A stretch of DNA of 64,000 nt from Methylomagnum ishizawai (GTDB taxonomy: Bacteria > Pseudomonadota > Gammaproteobacteria > Methylococcales > Methylococcaceae): NCBI RefSeq assembly GCF_019670005.1, contig NZ_AP019783.1, positions 248,001 to 312,000 on the forward strand, read 5' to 3'. The position numbers were made by a program, and so were the translations under genes. Positions 20,575 to 29,900 of the stretch are shown here, piece by piece. Position 1 is the first letter of the stretch. Every line of letters begins with the position of its first letter. The notes beneath the pieces are model-generated. The model was not told the origin of the DNA. It ran no database searches and was given only the letters and a program-made list of their open reading frames with translations.

Positions 20575-21228
20575 GTGTATTACTCCTCTTCTTCCAGAAG
20601 CCGGGGCTACCGGAATTCCGGTTCCCGTCCCTACGACCCCAACGACAATTTCCGCCTCAAGTCCCGGAAAGGCTCGCGCAAAACCAAGCTGATCTTCGTG
20701 CTCGCGGTGTTCCTGGCCCTGCAAAGCCTGTATCTATTGGTGTCGTATATCCGCATGAGCATCGCCGAGGCCGATACCCTGGAACTCACCCTGTCCGAAA
20801 GGAAACAGCAGCAGGAATTGGACATCCTGAGGCCGCAGGCGCAAAAGCTCAGGGCCGATATCGAAACCCTGGGCAAGGGCGGCCTGCCGGAACTGACCCG
20901 CCTGGAATTCGACAAGGTGTTGACCATGGATCAGGACTATGTGAAGAACGTCGTGTTCACGGTCTCCGGCAAGGGCAACGACCGGGTGTACGAGTACAAG
21001 ATGGTGATGCACAACGGCAGTTTGAACCTGATCCACCCGCAGGTGGATATCCTGTTCTTCGATCCGCAGGGCATCCAGGTGGGCATGTCGCGGCTGGGGG
21101 TGCAGAACGATGGGGTCACGCCCACCCTGGAAGTCATGGAGCGCGGCGAAATCCGCTCGTTCTCCTCGCAAATCCAATTGAGCGACAACGCCAAGCCGGG
21201 TTATTTCCGCCTGAGGATCTGGAAATAG
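20575..21228 (+). CDS. Membrane-anchored protein of unknown function
   Basis: I do not recognise the family. A GTG start at 20575 with CAGGAG nine bases upstream gives 217 residues. The N-terminus is polar and rich in Ser, Arg and Tyr, followed by one membrane segment at about residues 42-60 (LIFVLAVFLALQSLYLLVSYI), a short coiled-coil-like stretch (about 63-100), and a C-terminal beta-rich domain that is probably periplasmic. It follows the TgpA gene in the same direction after 97 bp and ends eight bases from the convergent cysE stop. Function is unknown. Confidence 0.7.
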   Translation: MYYSSSSRSRGYRNSGSRPYDPNDNFRLKSRKGSRKTKLIFVLAVFLALQSLYLLVSYIRMSIAEADTLELTLSERKQQQELDILRPQAQKLRADIETLGKGGLPELTRLEFDKVLTMDQDYVKNVVFTVSGKGNDRVYEYKMVMHNGSLNLIHPQVDILFFDPQGIQVGMSRLGVQNDGVTPTLEVMERGEIRSFSSQIQLSDNAKPGYFRLRIWK

Positions 21229-21235
21229 CCCCGTC

Positions 21236-22000
21236 CTATTCCGCTTTTTCGCCGCCTTGCCGCAAACCGCAGGGTTCGAGTTCGGGCAGCGGCGGCTCCG
21301 AGACTTCCAAGCCTTGTTGTTTCAGCATCCGCTTGAGGGCTTCGATCTGGCCGTCCAGGGCTTGGATATGGTCGAGCATGTGGTTGACGGCGTGGGCGAC
21401 CGGGTCGGGCATGTCGGGGGTCATGCCGTAGGCGTCGAAGCCCAGCTTGCTGGCGATGTTCTGGCGGCGCTCTTCCTGGGCCTTGCGGTCGGGACTGACC
21501 ATGTGGCCCGGAATCCCCACCACGGTCGCCCCCGCCGGGACGCTCTTCAACACCACCGAATTGGAACCGATGCGGGCGCCGTCGCCCACCGTGATCGGCC
21601 CCAAGATCTTCGCCCCCGCCCCCACCACCACGCCATTGCCCAGGGTCGGATGGCGCTTGCCCTTGCGCCAGGACGTCCCGCCCAGGGTCACGCCGTGGTA
21701 GAGCGTGCAATCGTCGCCGATGGTGGCGGTTTCGCCGATCACCACGCCCATGCCATGGTCGATGAAGAAACGCCGCCCGATTTGGGCGCCGGGATGGATT
21801 TCGACCCCGCTCCACCAGCGGGCCAGGGTCGAGAGGAACCGGGCCGGCCATTTCAGGCCGTGGTTCCACAGCCGGTGGCTGAGCCGATGGACCAGGACCG
21901 CGTGGATGCCGGGATAGATCGTGAAGATTTCGAAATAGGACTGGGCCGCCGGGTCGCGCTCGAAGATGCAGCCGTACTCGGCCTTCAGTTTTTCCCACAT
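21236..22000 (-). CDS. cysE: Serine O-acetyltransferase CysE
   Basis: CysE transfers acetyl from acetyl-CoA to serine, giving O-acetylserine for cysteine synthesis. The 254-residue protein has the N-terminal helical part ([20 protein letters not shown]), then the left-handed beta-helix hexapeptide repeats with the conserved active-site segments [25 protein letters not shown] and TLGGTSW, and a C-terminal tail of about 80 residues. The tail has a coiled-coil look ([18 protein letters not shown]) and is longer than in the E. coli enzyme. Its start overlaps the end of trmJ by 16 bases, so the two are translated together. Confidence 0.95.
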   Translation of the reverse strand: MWEKLKAEYGCIFERDPAAQSYFEIFTIYPGIHAVLVHRLSHRLWNHGLKWPARFLSTLARWWSGVEIHPGAQIGRRFFIDHGMGVVIGETATIGDDCTLYHGVTLGGTSWRKGKRHPTLGNGVVVGAGAKILGPITVGDGARIGSNSVVLKSVPAGATVVGIPGHMVSPDRKAQEERRQNIASKLGFDAYGMTPDMPDPVAHAVNHMLDHIQALDGQIEALKRMLKQQGLEVSEPPLPELEPCGLRQGGEKAE

Positions 22001-22734
22001 GTGGATGATCCTTGCCGTTTCAGTTGCAATTGCACGGCGGTGAGGATGCCGCGCAGGATATGGATTTCTTTTTGTTCCAGGCGCACCCGGTTGAAGATGC
22101 GCCGCAGCCGCCGCATCAGCGAGGGCGAGGATTTCTTCTCGTGGAGGAAGCGCACCTCGTGCAAAGCCGTGTCGAGGTGTTGGTAGAAGGATTCCATCTG
22201 TTCCGCCGTCGCCAGCGGGGACATGGGGGCTTGCAATGGCTTGGGTTCCGCCGCCGAGGCCAGGAACAACTCATAGGCCACCACTTGCAGGGCCGCGGCC
22301 ACGTTCAGGGAGCTGAACGCGGGATCGCAGGGGATATGCAGCAGATAATGGCAGCGCTCCAGTTCCTCGTTGTCCAGCCCGGAATGCTCGCGCCCGAACA
22401 GGAGGGCGGTCTTGACGGGCGATCCCGCCACCCTCCCGGCGCATTCCCTGGGATCGAGTTGCGGCCAGGGGATGGCGCGGAGCCGGGCGCTGGCCCCGAT
22501 CACCAATTCGCGGTCGGCGATGGCTTCCTCCAGGTTGGAACAGACCTTGGCCCCGGCCAGGATATCGTCGGCCCCGGAAGCGCGGGCGGTGGCTTCGCCG
22601 CTGGGGAAGACCTTGGGGGCCACCAGGGCCAGGTCGGAAAGCCCCATGTTCTTCATGGCGCGGGCCGCGGCACCGATATTGCCGGGATGGGTGGTGCCGA
22701 CCAGCACGATCCTGACATGCGCTAGGCGTTTCAT
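21985..22734 (-). CDS. trmJ: tRNA (cytidine/uridine-2'-O-)-methyltransferase TrmJ
   Basis: TrmJ methylates the ribose of position 32 in several tRNAs using SAM. The protein has the SPOUT-fold signatures of the family: [24 protein letters not shown] at the N-terminus ([10 protein letters not shown] core), [14 protein letters not shown] in the middle, and the knot motif [19 protein letters not shown]. Starting at ATG 22734 gives 249 residues with the usual short lead-in [11 protein letters not shown]; an in-frame ATG at 22773 adds 13 residues with no family similarity. The gene is divergent from suhB, as in other gammaproteobacteria, and overlaps cysE downstream. Confidence 0.93.
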   Translation of the reverse strand: MKRLAHVRIVLVGTTHPGNIGAAARAMKNMGLSDLALVAPKVFPSGEATARASGADDILAGAKVCSNLEEAIADRELVIGASARLRAIPWPQLDPRECAGRVAGSPVKTALLFGREHSGLDNEELERCHYLLHIPCDPAFSSLNVAAALQVVAYELFLASAAEPKPLQAPMSPLATAEQMESFYQHLDTALHEVRFLHEKKSSPSLMRRLRRIFNRVRLEQKEIHILRGILTAVQLQLKRQGSSTCGKN

Positions 22735-22774
22735 CCTAAGTTGCGGAAGTCCAAAGCGAAAAAGGGCCAGCATA

Positions 22775-22792
22775 TTATCAGAACTCTGATAA
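22775..22792. promoter_or_regulatory. Perfect palindrome between trmJ and suhB, candidate operator
   Basis: TTATCAGA and TCTGATAA form a perfect 8-bp inverted repeat with a 2-bp spacer. It sits in the divergent gap about 40 bp ahead of the preferred trmJ start. There is no T-tract, so a protein-binding site is more likely than a terminator. GATAAT on the minus strand within it could be a -10 element. Confidence 0.4.
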
Positions 22793-22890
22793 CCTTGTGC
22801 CCTCGCGGACTATCGGGCCCGGCCAGCGGGCCGCTTCGGGGCCGCGGGTTTTTCCCCATCAATCGACAGCTTAGTGGTAACGATCCGACC

Positions 22891-23709
22891 ATGGACCCCA
22901 TGCTCACCATCGCGATCCGCGCCGCCAGGGCGGCGGGCGATATCATCGTCCGCGCCATGGACCGGGTGGACCTCCTCAACATCACCCCCAAGGGGCGCAA
23001 CGACTTCGTCAGCGACGTGGACCGCCAGGCGGAACGCGAGATCATCAACATCTTGCAGCGGGCCTATCCCGGCCATGGTTTCATGGGCGAGGAGGGCGGC
23101 GTGCAAGGCCCGGCCCACGCCGACCATGTCTGGGTCATCGACCCCCTGGACGGCACCACCAATTTCCTGCATGGCTTCCCCCAGTTCGCGGTGTCCATCG
23201 GGCTGTTGCACAAGGGCCGGATCGACAAGGGCGTGGTCTACGACCCCATCAAGCAGGAACTGTTCACCGCCGCCCGGGGCGCGGGCGCGACCCTGAACAA
23301 CCGCCGCATCCGTGTCACCAAGCAGGTCGGCATGGTCGGCGCTTTGCTCGGCACCGGCATCCCGTTCAAGGACCAGAGCTATCTCGACGCCTATCTGGGG
23401 ATGCTCAAAGATTTGCTGAAGGATGCCGCCGGCATCCGCCGCGCCGGTTCGGCGGCCTTGGACCTGGCCTATGTGGCGGCGGGCCGCTTGGATGGCTTTT
23501 GGGAAATCGGCCTGAAGCCCTGGGACATGGCGGCGGGCGTGTTGTTGATCCAGGAGGCCGGCGGCATCGTCACCGACCTCGAAGGCGGCGATAAACATTT
23601 CGAGACCGGTGGCGTCCTCGCCGCCAATCCCAAATTGCATCAGGTCATGCGCGGCCTGATCGCCCCGCACCTCACCGACGGCTTGCGCCACCGGTCCGCC
23701 CAGGACTGA
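22891..23709 (+). CDS. suhB: Inositol-1-monophosphatase family protein SuhB
   Basis: The 272-residue product is an inositol monophosphatase. It has the metal-binding sequences GEEGG (about residues 65-69) and WVIDPLDGTTNF (about 83-94) and the later WDMAAGVLLIQEAGG motif (about 211-225). In E. coli SuhB is also a ribosomal RNA antitermination factor, a role that may extend to this homologue. The ATG at 22891 opens the conserved MDPMLTIAIRAARAAG; the longer in-frame start at 22741 runs through the regulatory gap and is rejected. Confidence 0.94.
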   Translation: MDPMLTIAIRAARAAGDIIVRAMDRVDLLNITPKGRNDFVSDVDRQAEREIINILQRAYPGHGFMGEEGGVQGPAHADHVWVIDPLDGTTNFLHGFPQFAVSIGLLHKGRIDKGVVYDPIKQELFTAARGAGATLNNRRIRVTKQVGMVGALLGTGIPFKDQSYLDAYLGMLKDLLKDAAGIRRAGSAALDLAYVAAGRLDGFWEIGLKPWDMAAGVLLIQEAGGIVTDLEGGDKHFETGGVLAANPKLHQVMRGLIAPHLTDGLRHRSAQD

Positions 23710-23721
23710 ATCCCTCCCCAC

Positions 23722-23750
23722 GACGGTCGCGGCCCGGTCCCGACCGTCTT
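23722..23750 (+). terminator. Weak terminator-like hairpin after suhB
   Basis: GACGGTCG (23722-23729) and CGACCGTC (23741-23748) form an 8-bp perfect stem 12 bases after the suhB stop. It is followed by only two T residues, so termination would be weak or factor-assisted. Confidence 0.4.
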
Positions 23751-23800
23751 CCCGCCGCTGGCGCATGGGTCCGGGCGGTTTCCAAAACGGTTATGCTCAA

Positions 23801-23820
23801 TTTGCTAACGAATTAGCAAA
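23801..23820. promoter_or_regulatory. Perfect inverted repeat upstream of the antiporter gene
   Basis: TTTGCTAA and TTAGCAAA flank a CGAA spacer. The site is AT-rich within a GC-rich region and lacks a T-tract, which suggests a regulator-binding palindrome. The regulated gene would be kefB, 254 bp further on. Confidence 0.35.
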
Positions 23821-23950
23821 CGCCCGCATTGCGGGTACGGACGAACCGTACCCAAGCCGCCCGCCAATCCCCAAACCGCAACTTTAGAAAATCACGTCCA
23901 AACCGGGTGACCCGCCCGCGCTTTGCCGCCCGTAGAATCTGGGATACGCT

Positions 23951-24021
23951 CCTTCCCAAGCGGGGCTTGGGAAGGAATGCGCGGAAGCCCTGCTGCCAAT
24001 GCCGCGCCAAGCGGAGCTTGG
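23951..24021. repeat. Pair of REP-like hairpins with the core AAGC-GGN-GCTT
   Basis: The first hairpin has perfect 11-bp arms CCTTCCCAAGC and GCTTGGGAAGG around GGG (23951-23975). The second has arms CCAAGC and GCTTGG around GGA (24007-24021). A third relative lies at 50926-50960. Shared core and variable outer arms are typical of interspersed palindromic repeats. Confidence 0.6.
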
Positions 24022-24073
24022 AACCCGATAATCCGACTGACGATGTGTAATAAAGCATTAGCGCGAGGTCGCC

Positions 24074-25876
24074 ATGCACGATCCCCTTTTCCTCCAACAT
24101 TTGCTGATCTATCTGGGCGGGGCGGTGGTCTGTGTGCCCATCGCCAAGCGGCTGGGCCTGGGTTCGGTGCTGGGCTATCTGTTGGCCGGGCTTATCATCG
24201 GGCCTTCCGGGCTGGGCTTGATCGGCCGCGGCGAGGAAGTGCTGCATTTCGCCGAATTCGGCGTGGTCATCATGCTGTTCCTGGTGGGGCTGGAACTCGC
24301 GCCCAAACGGCTATGGGAACTGCGCGGCCCCATCCTCGGCCTGGGCGGCTTGCAGGTGTTGACGACCACGGGGCTGCTGGCGGGATTCGCCCTGGTGTTC
24401 GACCTGGGGGGACCGGCGGCCTTGATCGCCGCCATGGGCATGGCGCTGTCCTCCACGGCCATCGCCCTGCAAATCCTGGCCGAGCGCAACGCCCTCGCCA
24501 CCCCGGCGGGACGGCTGGGTTTCGCGACCCTGTTGTTCCAGGATTTGGCGGTGATCCCGATGCTGGCCCTGATTCCGCTCCTGGGCGACGGCACCGCGGG
24601 CGGCGGTTTCGATTGGCCGGGCGCGGCCAAGGCGCTGGGGGTGATCCTGGGGATCGTGGTCGGCGGGCGCTTCCTGCTGCTGCCCCTGCTGCGCTTCGTG
24701 GCGGTGACCCAGCAGCGCGAGATTTTCACCGCCCTGGCCTTGCTGCTGGTCATCGCCATCGCCTTGCTGATGAAGGGCGTAGGGATGTCGATGGCCCTGG
24801 GCACTTTCCTGGCCGGGGTGTTGTTGGCGGAATCGGAATACCGCCACGCCCTGGAAGCCGATCTGGAGCCGTTCAAGGGGCTGCTGCTGGGCTTGTTCTT
24901 CATCGCCATCGGCATGTCGGTGGATTGGACCGCGATCCGGGAGCATTGGCAAACCTTGGTGCTGCTGACCTTGTGCTTCGTGTTGGTGAAACTGGGCGTG
25001 TTGGCGGGGCTGGCGCGGCTGTTCGGGATTCCCAAGGCCCAGCGGCTGTTCTTCGCCATCGTCTTGTCGCAGGGCGGCGAATTCGCCTTCGTACTGAACA
25101 ACACGGCCCTGGCCGAAGGCATCATCCCGGCGGATATCGCCGGTTTGCTGGCGGCGGTGGTGGCGTTGTCGATGATGACGACGCCGGTTTTCCTCAGCCT
25201 GCACGACCGTTGGCTCGAACCCTATCTCGCCGGGCGCGGCAAGCCGGACTACGACGCGCCGGAGGACGAGGGCAATCCCGTCATCATCGCTGGATTTGGC
25301 CGCTTCGGGCAGATCGTGGGGCGCTTGCTGACCGCCAACCGGATCGGCGTGACGGTGTTGGACCACGATCCGGTGCATATCGACACCATCCGCAAATTCG
25401 GCAATAAGGTGTTCTATGGCGACGCCACCCGGATCGATTTATTGCGGGCGGCGGGGGCGGAGAAGGCCAAGCTGATGGTGGTCGCCATCGACGATGTGGA
25501 GCATTCGCTGCAGCTGATCGACGCCGTGCGCGAGGAATTCCCGCACCTCACCCTCCTGGCGCGGGTGCGGAATGTGCAGCACGCCTTCGAGTTGATGGAG
25601 CGCGGGGTGCATTTCCAGCGCGAGATTTTCGAGTCGGCCTTGCTGTTGGGGGAACACGCCCTGGTGCGGTTGGGCTATGGCCCGTATGCGGCCAAGCAGG
25701 CCGCGCTGAAATTCCGCGCCCACGATCTGCGGTCGCTGGTCAAGCGCTACGAGGCCCGCGGCGACGAGGAGGAATTGATTTCGGTGGTGCGCGAAGCCCG
25801 CCAGCAATTGGAGGAAGCCATGAACGCCGACCGCGAGGCTTATCAGTTGCAGGTGGCGCGGGATTATTGGAAGTGA
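24074..25876 (+). CDS. kefB: KefB/KefC-type monovalent cation:proton antiporter (CPA2) with RCK domain
   Basis: The 600-residue protein has about twelve membrane segments in the first 385 residues, opening with the family signature LGSVLGYLLAGLIIGPSGLG and including LLFQDLAVIPMLALIPLLG. A cytoplasmic RCK/TrkA-N domain follows, with the nucleotide-binding start VIIAGFGRFGQIVGRLL (about residue 400) and FYGDATRIDLLRAAGAEKA. KefB and KefC extrude potassium against protons and are gated by glutathione adducts, protecting cells from electrophiles such as methylglyoxal. A KefG-like ancillary oxidoreductase is encoded at 57.9 kb rather than beside it. Whether this protein is glutathione-gated cannot be seen directly. 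Confidence 0.85.
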   Translation: MHDPLFLQHLLIYLGGAVVCVPIAKRLGLGSVLGYLLAGLIIGPSGLGLIGRGEEVLHFAEFGVVIMLFLVGLELAPKRLWELRGPILGLGGLQVLTTTGLLAGFALVFDLGGPAALIAAMGMALSSTAIALQILAERNALATPAGRLGFATLLFQDLAVIPMLALIPLLGDGTAGGGFDWPGAAKALGVILGIVVGGRFLLLPLLRFVAVTQQREIFTALALLLVIAIALLMKGVGMSMALGTFLAGVLLAESEYRHALEADLEPFKGLLLGLFFIAIGMSVDWTAIREHWQTLVLLTLCFVLVKLGVLAGLARLFGIPKAQRLFFAIVLSQGGEFAFVLNNTALAEGIIPADIAGLLAAVVALSMMTTPVFLSLHDRWLEPYLAGRGKPDYDAPEDEGNPVIIAGFGRFGQIVGRLLTANRIGVTVLDHDPVHIDTIRKFGNKVFYGDATRIDLLRAAGAEKAKLMVVAIDDVEHSLQLIDAVREEFPHLTLLARVRNVQHAFELMERGVHFQREIFESALLLGEHALVRLGYGPYAAKQAALKFRAHDLRSLVKRYEARGDEEELISVVREARQQLEEAMNADREAYQLQVARDYWK

Positions 25877-25944
25877 GGTGGCGTACGCAAGTTGGATTGC
25901 GGAAATGGGGATGCCGTGGCTATCCGCTTGGCCTAGCCTTCCAT

Positions 25945-26862
25945 TCACGGCGTCCAAGCGAACCCAAAATAAGCCGTCACCGGCGGCGTCGATGAAGTCA
26001 AACCCACGCCGATATTGCCGAACACGGCGATATGGTCGTCCACGGTCCAGAGCGTGCCGCCGCCGATCATATGCTGTACATAATCCTCGGCGTCGTCGGC
26101 ATATTGCTGGACCAGTTCCTCGGTACGGCACGGCCCGGAATTAGGGCAGACCCGCACATATTTCTCGGCCAGCCGGCCAGTCCTGGGAAGGTTGGAGGAA
26201 TTATGGTAGCCGTTCACGAACACCGCGACATCCTCGACCACATCCCGTTGCAGAGCCCAAGACAGCGTGAAATCCCAAACCTGATCGGTCGGATCGTCCG
26301 GGTCTTGGAAACGGGCCGCGCCCAGGTTGTATTCGAGGTCCACATCCCAGGGCAGCCCTTGGTCGAAGTTGAAGCTGAACGAAGGCTCGGTCCCGGCATC
26401 GAAGGCCGACGAACCCAGCCAGGTGGTTTGCACCATGACTTCGAGTCCCGCCGCCGGCAGGAAATAAGCCTCGATTTCGTCCCAGAGATGGATTTTGGTA
26501 TCCAGGGTCAGGGGGCTGAAGCCCGTGGCGGAATTGGGGCTTCCCTGCACCGAAAAGCCTTGCGAATACAGCCGCAGTTCCACGGCGTCGAACAATCCGT
26601 AGCGCAGCATATATTCCCAGTTGTATTGGGCCGAGAGGCGGCTGCTTTCCGCGCTGAAGAAGGCCGGGGCCATTTCCAGATAAAACCCGCCCCGTGGCAG
26701 GGTGAACGCGCTATTGGGGAAGTTGGCGAGGTCCGCGCCGGGGTCGCGGATATCCAGGGGTTTTTTTTCCTCGGCGATGACGTGGCCCGGCGGCGCGGCC
26801 AGGAGGATGGCGGCGAGCCAAGCCGGGATGCTGGCGGAGGAGGAACGGTTTCGTTCGATCAT
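25945..26862 (-). CDS. Outer-membrane beta-barrel protein, transporter-like, unknown substrate
   Basis: The 305-residue protein starts with a signal peptide (about residues 12-31, ending GHVIAEE). The mature part alternates aromatic and hydrophobic residues, as in beta strands (for example GFYLEMAPAFFS, VELRLYSQGF, VTAYFGFAWTP), and ends in a short aromatic strand, like outer-membrane barrels. The layout resembles MetA-pathway/phenol-degradation outer-membrane proteins, but I cannot assign a family firmly. It is separated by 128 bp from the RTX gene upstream on the same strand and may be transcribed with it. Confidence 0.65.
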   Translation of the reverse strand: MIERNRSSSASIPAWLAAILLAAPPGHVIAEEKKPLDIRDPGADLANFPNSAFTLPRGGFYLEMAPAFFSAESSRLSAQYNWEYMLRYGLFDAVELRLYSQGFSVQGSPNSATGFSPLTLDTKIHLWDEIEAYFLPAAGLEVMVQTTWLGSSAFDAGTEPSFSFNFDQGLPWDVDLEYNLGAARFQDPDDPTDQVWDFTLSWALQRDVVEDVAVFVNGYHNSSNLPRTGRLAEKYVRVCPNSGPCRTEELVQQYADDAEDYVQHMIGGGTLWTVDDHIAVFGNIGVGLTSSTPPVTAYFGFAWTP

Positions 26863-26990
26863 CGGGGGAGGGGTTGGGGTGGCGGTGGATTCCCGATGTG
26901 CTTGGAAGCATCGAGGGCATTACGGCCCGCCTCGAGCCAAGCCGGGTGGACATGAGTATAGGCCCACCCGGCCCAGTCCGCCCCAACGCC

Positions 26991-29900
26991 TTACACCGCC
27001 GTCAAGGCCGCGTTGAGCAGGAGGTGCGCCGCCCCATTGTCGAACACATGGTAGGTCACACCGACCAGGGTCACGTCGGCCTTCTGCGTCCAGCCGGCAT
27101 CCGAGAAGTGGTAATGATCCCCGGCATTGCCGTTCACTTGCAGGGTGTTGCTGGTATTCGAAAGGTTGACGAGGTCGCGTTTGAGCAGGGTCAGGGTGTT
27201 GTCGCCGCCGCCGGTGAGGTCGATCTTCTCGATCCCGTCGATCCGGTTGCGGAAACCCGCCAGATTGAGGTTCTGGCCCGCGCCGCCCAGGGCCAGGGTA
27301 TCGCTGCCGCCGCCGCCATCGACCTGGCGGAAGCCGAGGTCGGACACTTTGATGAGGTCGTCGCCCTGCCCGCCATAGAAGATATCCGACCCGCCACCCC
27401 CGGCCAGGGTGTCGTTGCCCTGCCCGCCGACGAGGCGCTCGGCGGCGCTGGTGCCAGTCAGGCTGTCGTTGCCGGTGCCGCCTAGTTTGGCGACCGCGTT
27501 GGTGAAATTGCCGCCGAACAGCACATAGCTGGAACCGGCCTGGCTGTTGCCATTGGGACTGGCCGTGGGATCGCCGATGATAAGATCGGAGAAGCCATCG
27601 CCGTTGATATCGCCCGCCGGGCCGACCCGGTCCGCGCCGTCCAGGCGGAAGCCGTTGGCCCCGTTGAGGGTGGCGGCATCCAAGCTGGCCGGGAAGCCCG
27701 TGGCCTTGCCATAGATGACATAGCTTTCGGCTTGATAGCCTTGGCTGGCCGGGTCGTATCGCTTGGCCCCGATCAACACATCGTCGTAGCCATCGCCGTT
27801 CACATCGCCCGCGGCGGCCACGGTGGCGAGGGCGCCATAGCTCCCCAGGCCGGTGAACTGGAACCCATTGCTCCCGTCGAGCGTGGACAAATCCAGATTG
27901 GACCCGAACCCTGCGGACTTGCCGAACACCACGGCGGCGCTATCGCCCGAACCCACGATCACATCGCCGAACCCATCGCCGTTGACATCGCCCGCCGCCG
28001 CCACCGCGCCGGTATAGCCGTCGCCCGCGTCCAACCGGAAGCCATTGCCGCCATTGAGCGTGGATAAATCCAGGCTGGACCCGAAGCCGGTGGCCTTGCC
28101 GAACACCACGTAGCTTTGCTTGGCTTGGGCCGAGCCATAGGGCCGGACGGTATCGACCAATAAATCGGCGTAGCCATCGCCGTTGATATCGCCCGCCGCG
28201 GCCACCGCCACGCCGGAATGCTGCCCCGCCACGCCATCGATGCGGAAGCCGGTGGCACCGTTGAGGGTGGAGAGGTCCAACCCGGCGCTGAAACCCGAAG
28301 CCTTGCCGAACACCACGAAACTGGACCCGGCGTAATCGCGGCCCAGGGGCGAGGCGTTCTTTTCGCCGACGATGATATCGGCGTAGCCATCGCCGTTGAC
28401 ATCGCCCGCCGCTCCGACCACCACGGCGGAAGGGTCCACGGCGGCGCTGTCGCTGAAACGGAAGCCGTTGGTCCCGGTCAGCGTGGACAAATCCAGCAAG
28501 GACGAAAAGCCGCTGCCGCTGCCGAACACCACATAGCCGGTGGGCGTGCCGCCGGAGTAATCGCCCACCACCACATCGGCATAGCCATCGCCGTTGATAT
28601 CGCCCGCCCCGGCGATGGCGAATTCGCCGCCATACAGCGCGAAGCCATTGCCGCCGTTGAGCGTGGACAAATCGGTGCTGGCCGCGAAGCCGCCCGCCTT
28701 GCCGAACACCAGATAGCTCATCCCGCTATAGGCCGTGGTCACGGCCAGATCGCCATAGCCATCGCCGTTGATATCGCCCGCCGCGCCCACCGCGGTTCCC
28801 GCATAATCGAAGGCCGCGCCATCCAGCCGGAAACCGTTGTTGCCGTTGAGACCGCCGAGGTCCAGGCGCGGCGGGGTGCCGATGTTGAGGTTGTTGGTGC
28901 CGATGTCGGTGCCGACCCACACGGTGGCCCCGGCCTGGGTATAGGTGCGATAGCTATGGCCGTTGGCCGTGGCGTTCGCGCCCTGGACCCAGCCGCCGCC
29001 ACCGCTGACGAGGCTCTGGGCCGAGCCGTCGATCACCAGGGTTTCGCTGGTGGTGGACAGGCTTTTCACCGTGGCGGGCGTGAGGACCAGGGTGTTCGCG
29101 CCGCCGCCGAGATCGATGCTTTCCAATCCCGCCAGCTTGCCGCCCTGGGCCGCGAGGTCCAGGTAAAGCCCGGTCCCGGCCAGGACCAGGGTATCCGTGC
29201 CCGCGCCGCCATCGGCCAGGGCGAAACCGAGATCGGACACGACCAAGCGGTCGTTGCCATCGCCGCCGCCCAGGCGGTCCGCGCCGCCGCCGCCGGTCAA
29301 CACATTGGCCGCGCCGTTGCCGGTCAGGGTGTCGGCATAGGCGCTGCCGGCCAGATTCTCGAAATTGAGCAGGGTATCGCTGCCGGAACCACCGGTGGCC
29401 TGGGCCGTCGCGACCGCGAGGCTGACCACGACCCCGGCCCCGGCGTTGGCATAGGACGCGGTATCGCTGCCCGCGCCGCCGTCTAGGCGGTTGTTGCCCG
29501 CATTGGCGTAGATCACGTTGCCGAGCGCATTGCCGGTGCCGTTGAGGTTGCCGCCGCCCAGCAGTTGCAGGTTCTCGACATTGGCGGGCAGGGTGTAGGC
29601 TGTCAAACTGGAACGCACGCTGTCGGTCTGGTCGGCGCTGGCGTTGGTCTCGACCACGACATCGCCGCTGTTGTCCACGACATAGGTGTCGTTGCCGTCG
29701 CCGCCGCTCAGGGTATCCGCGCCCGAGCCGCCATCCAGCCCGTTGTCGCCCGCGTTGCCGGTCAGCTTGTCGTTGAAGGCGCTGCCGGTGAGGTTCTCGA
29801 AATGGCGGATCGTATCGGTGCCGGAACCGCCGGTGGCCTGGGCCGTGGTCTGGGCCAGGCTGACCGTGACGGCGGCGGATGAAAATACATAGGACAGGGT

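Larger units (their letters stand above)
23710..24073. other. 364-bp gap between suhB and the Kef-type antiporter gene
   Basis: No coding sequence is credible here. The gap holds the suhB hairpin (23722-23748), a perfect 8-bp inverted repeat at 23801-23820, and two related hairpins at 23951-23975 and 24007-24021. The promoter of the antiporter gene probably lies after the hairpins, but no good -35/-10 pair stands out. Confidence 0.6.

Noticed and set aside
22741-22890. Longer N-terminus for SuhB beginning at 22741
   Set aside because: The extra 50 residues cross the palindrome and the divergent promoter gap and match nothing; ATG 22891 gives the family start.
23923-25407. 494-codon frame overlapping the antiporter gene
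   Set aside because: It is Gly/Arg-rich and lies in a shifted frame of the well-supported KefB-type gene.
27590-28800. Regularly spaced repeats of about 190 bp, considered as a CRISPR-like or satellite array
   Set aside because: They encode the seven FG-GAP repeats of the RTX protein in frame; the repeat and spacer sizes do not fit CRISPR.
28218-29486. 422-codon plus-strand frame opposite the RTX gene
   Set aside because: It is an antisense mirror of glycine- and aspartate-rich repeats, with no start signal or family similarity.
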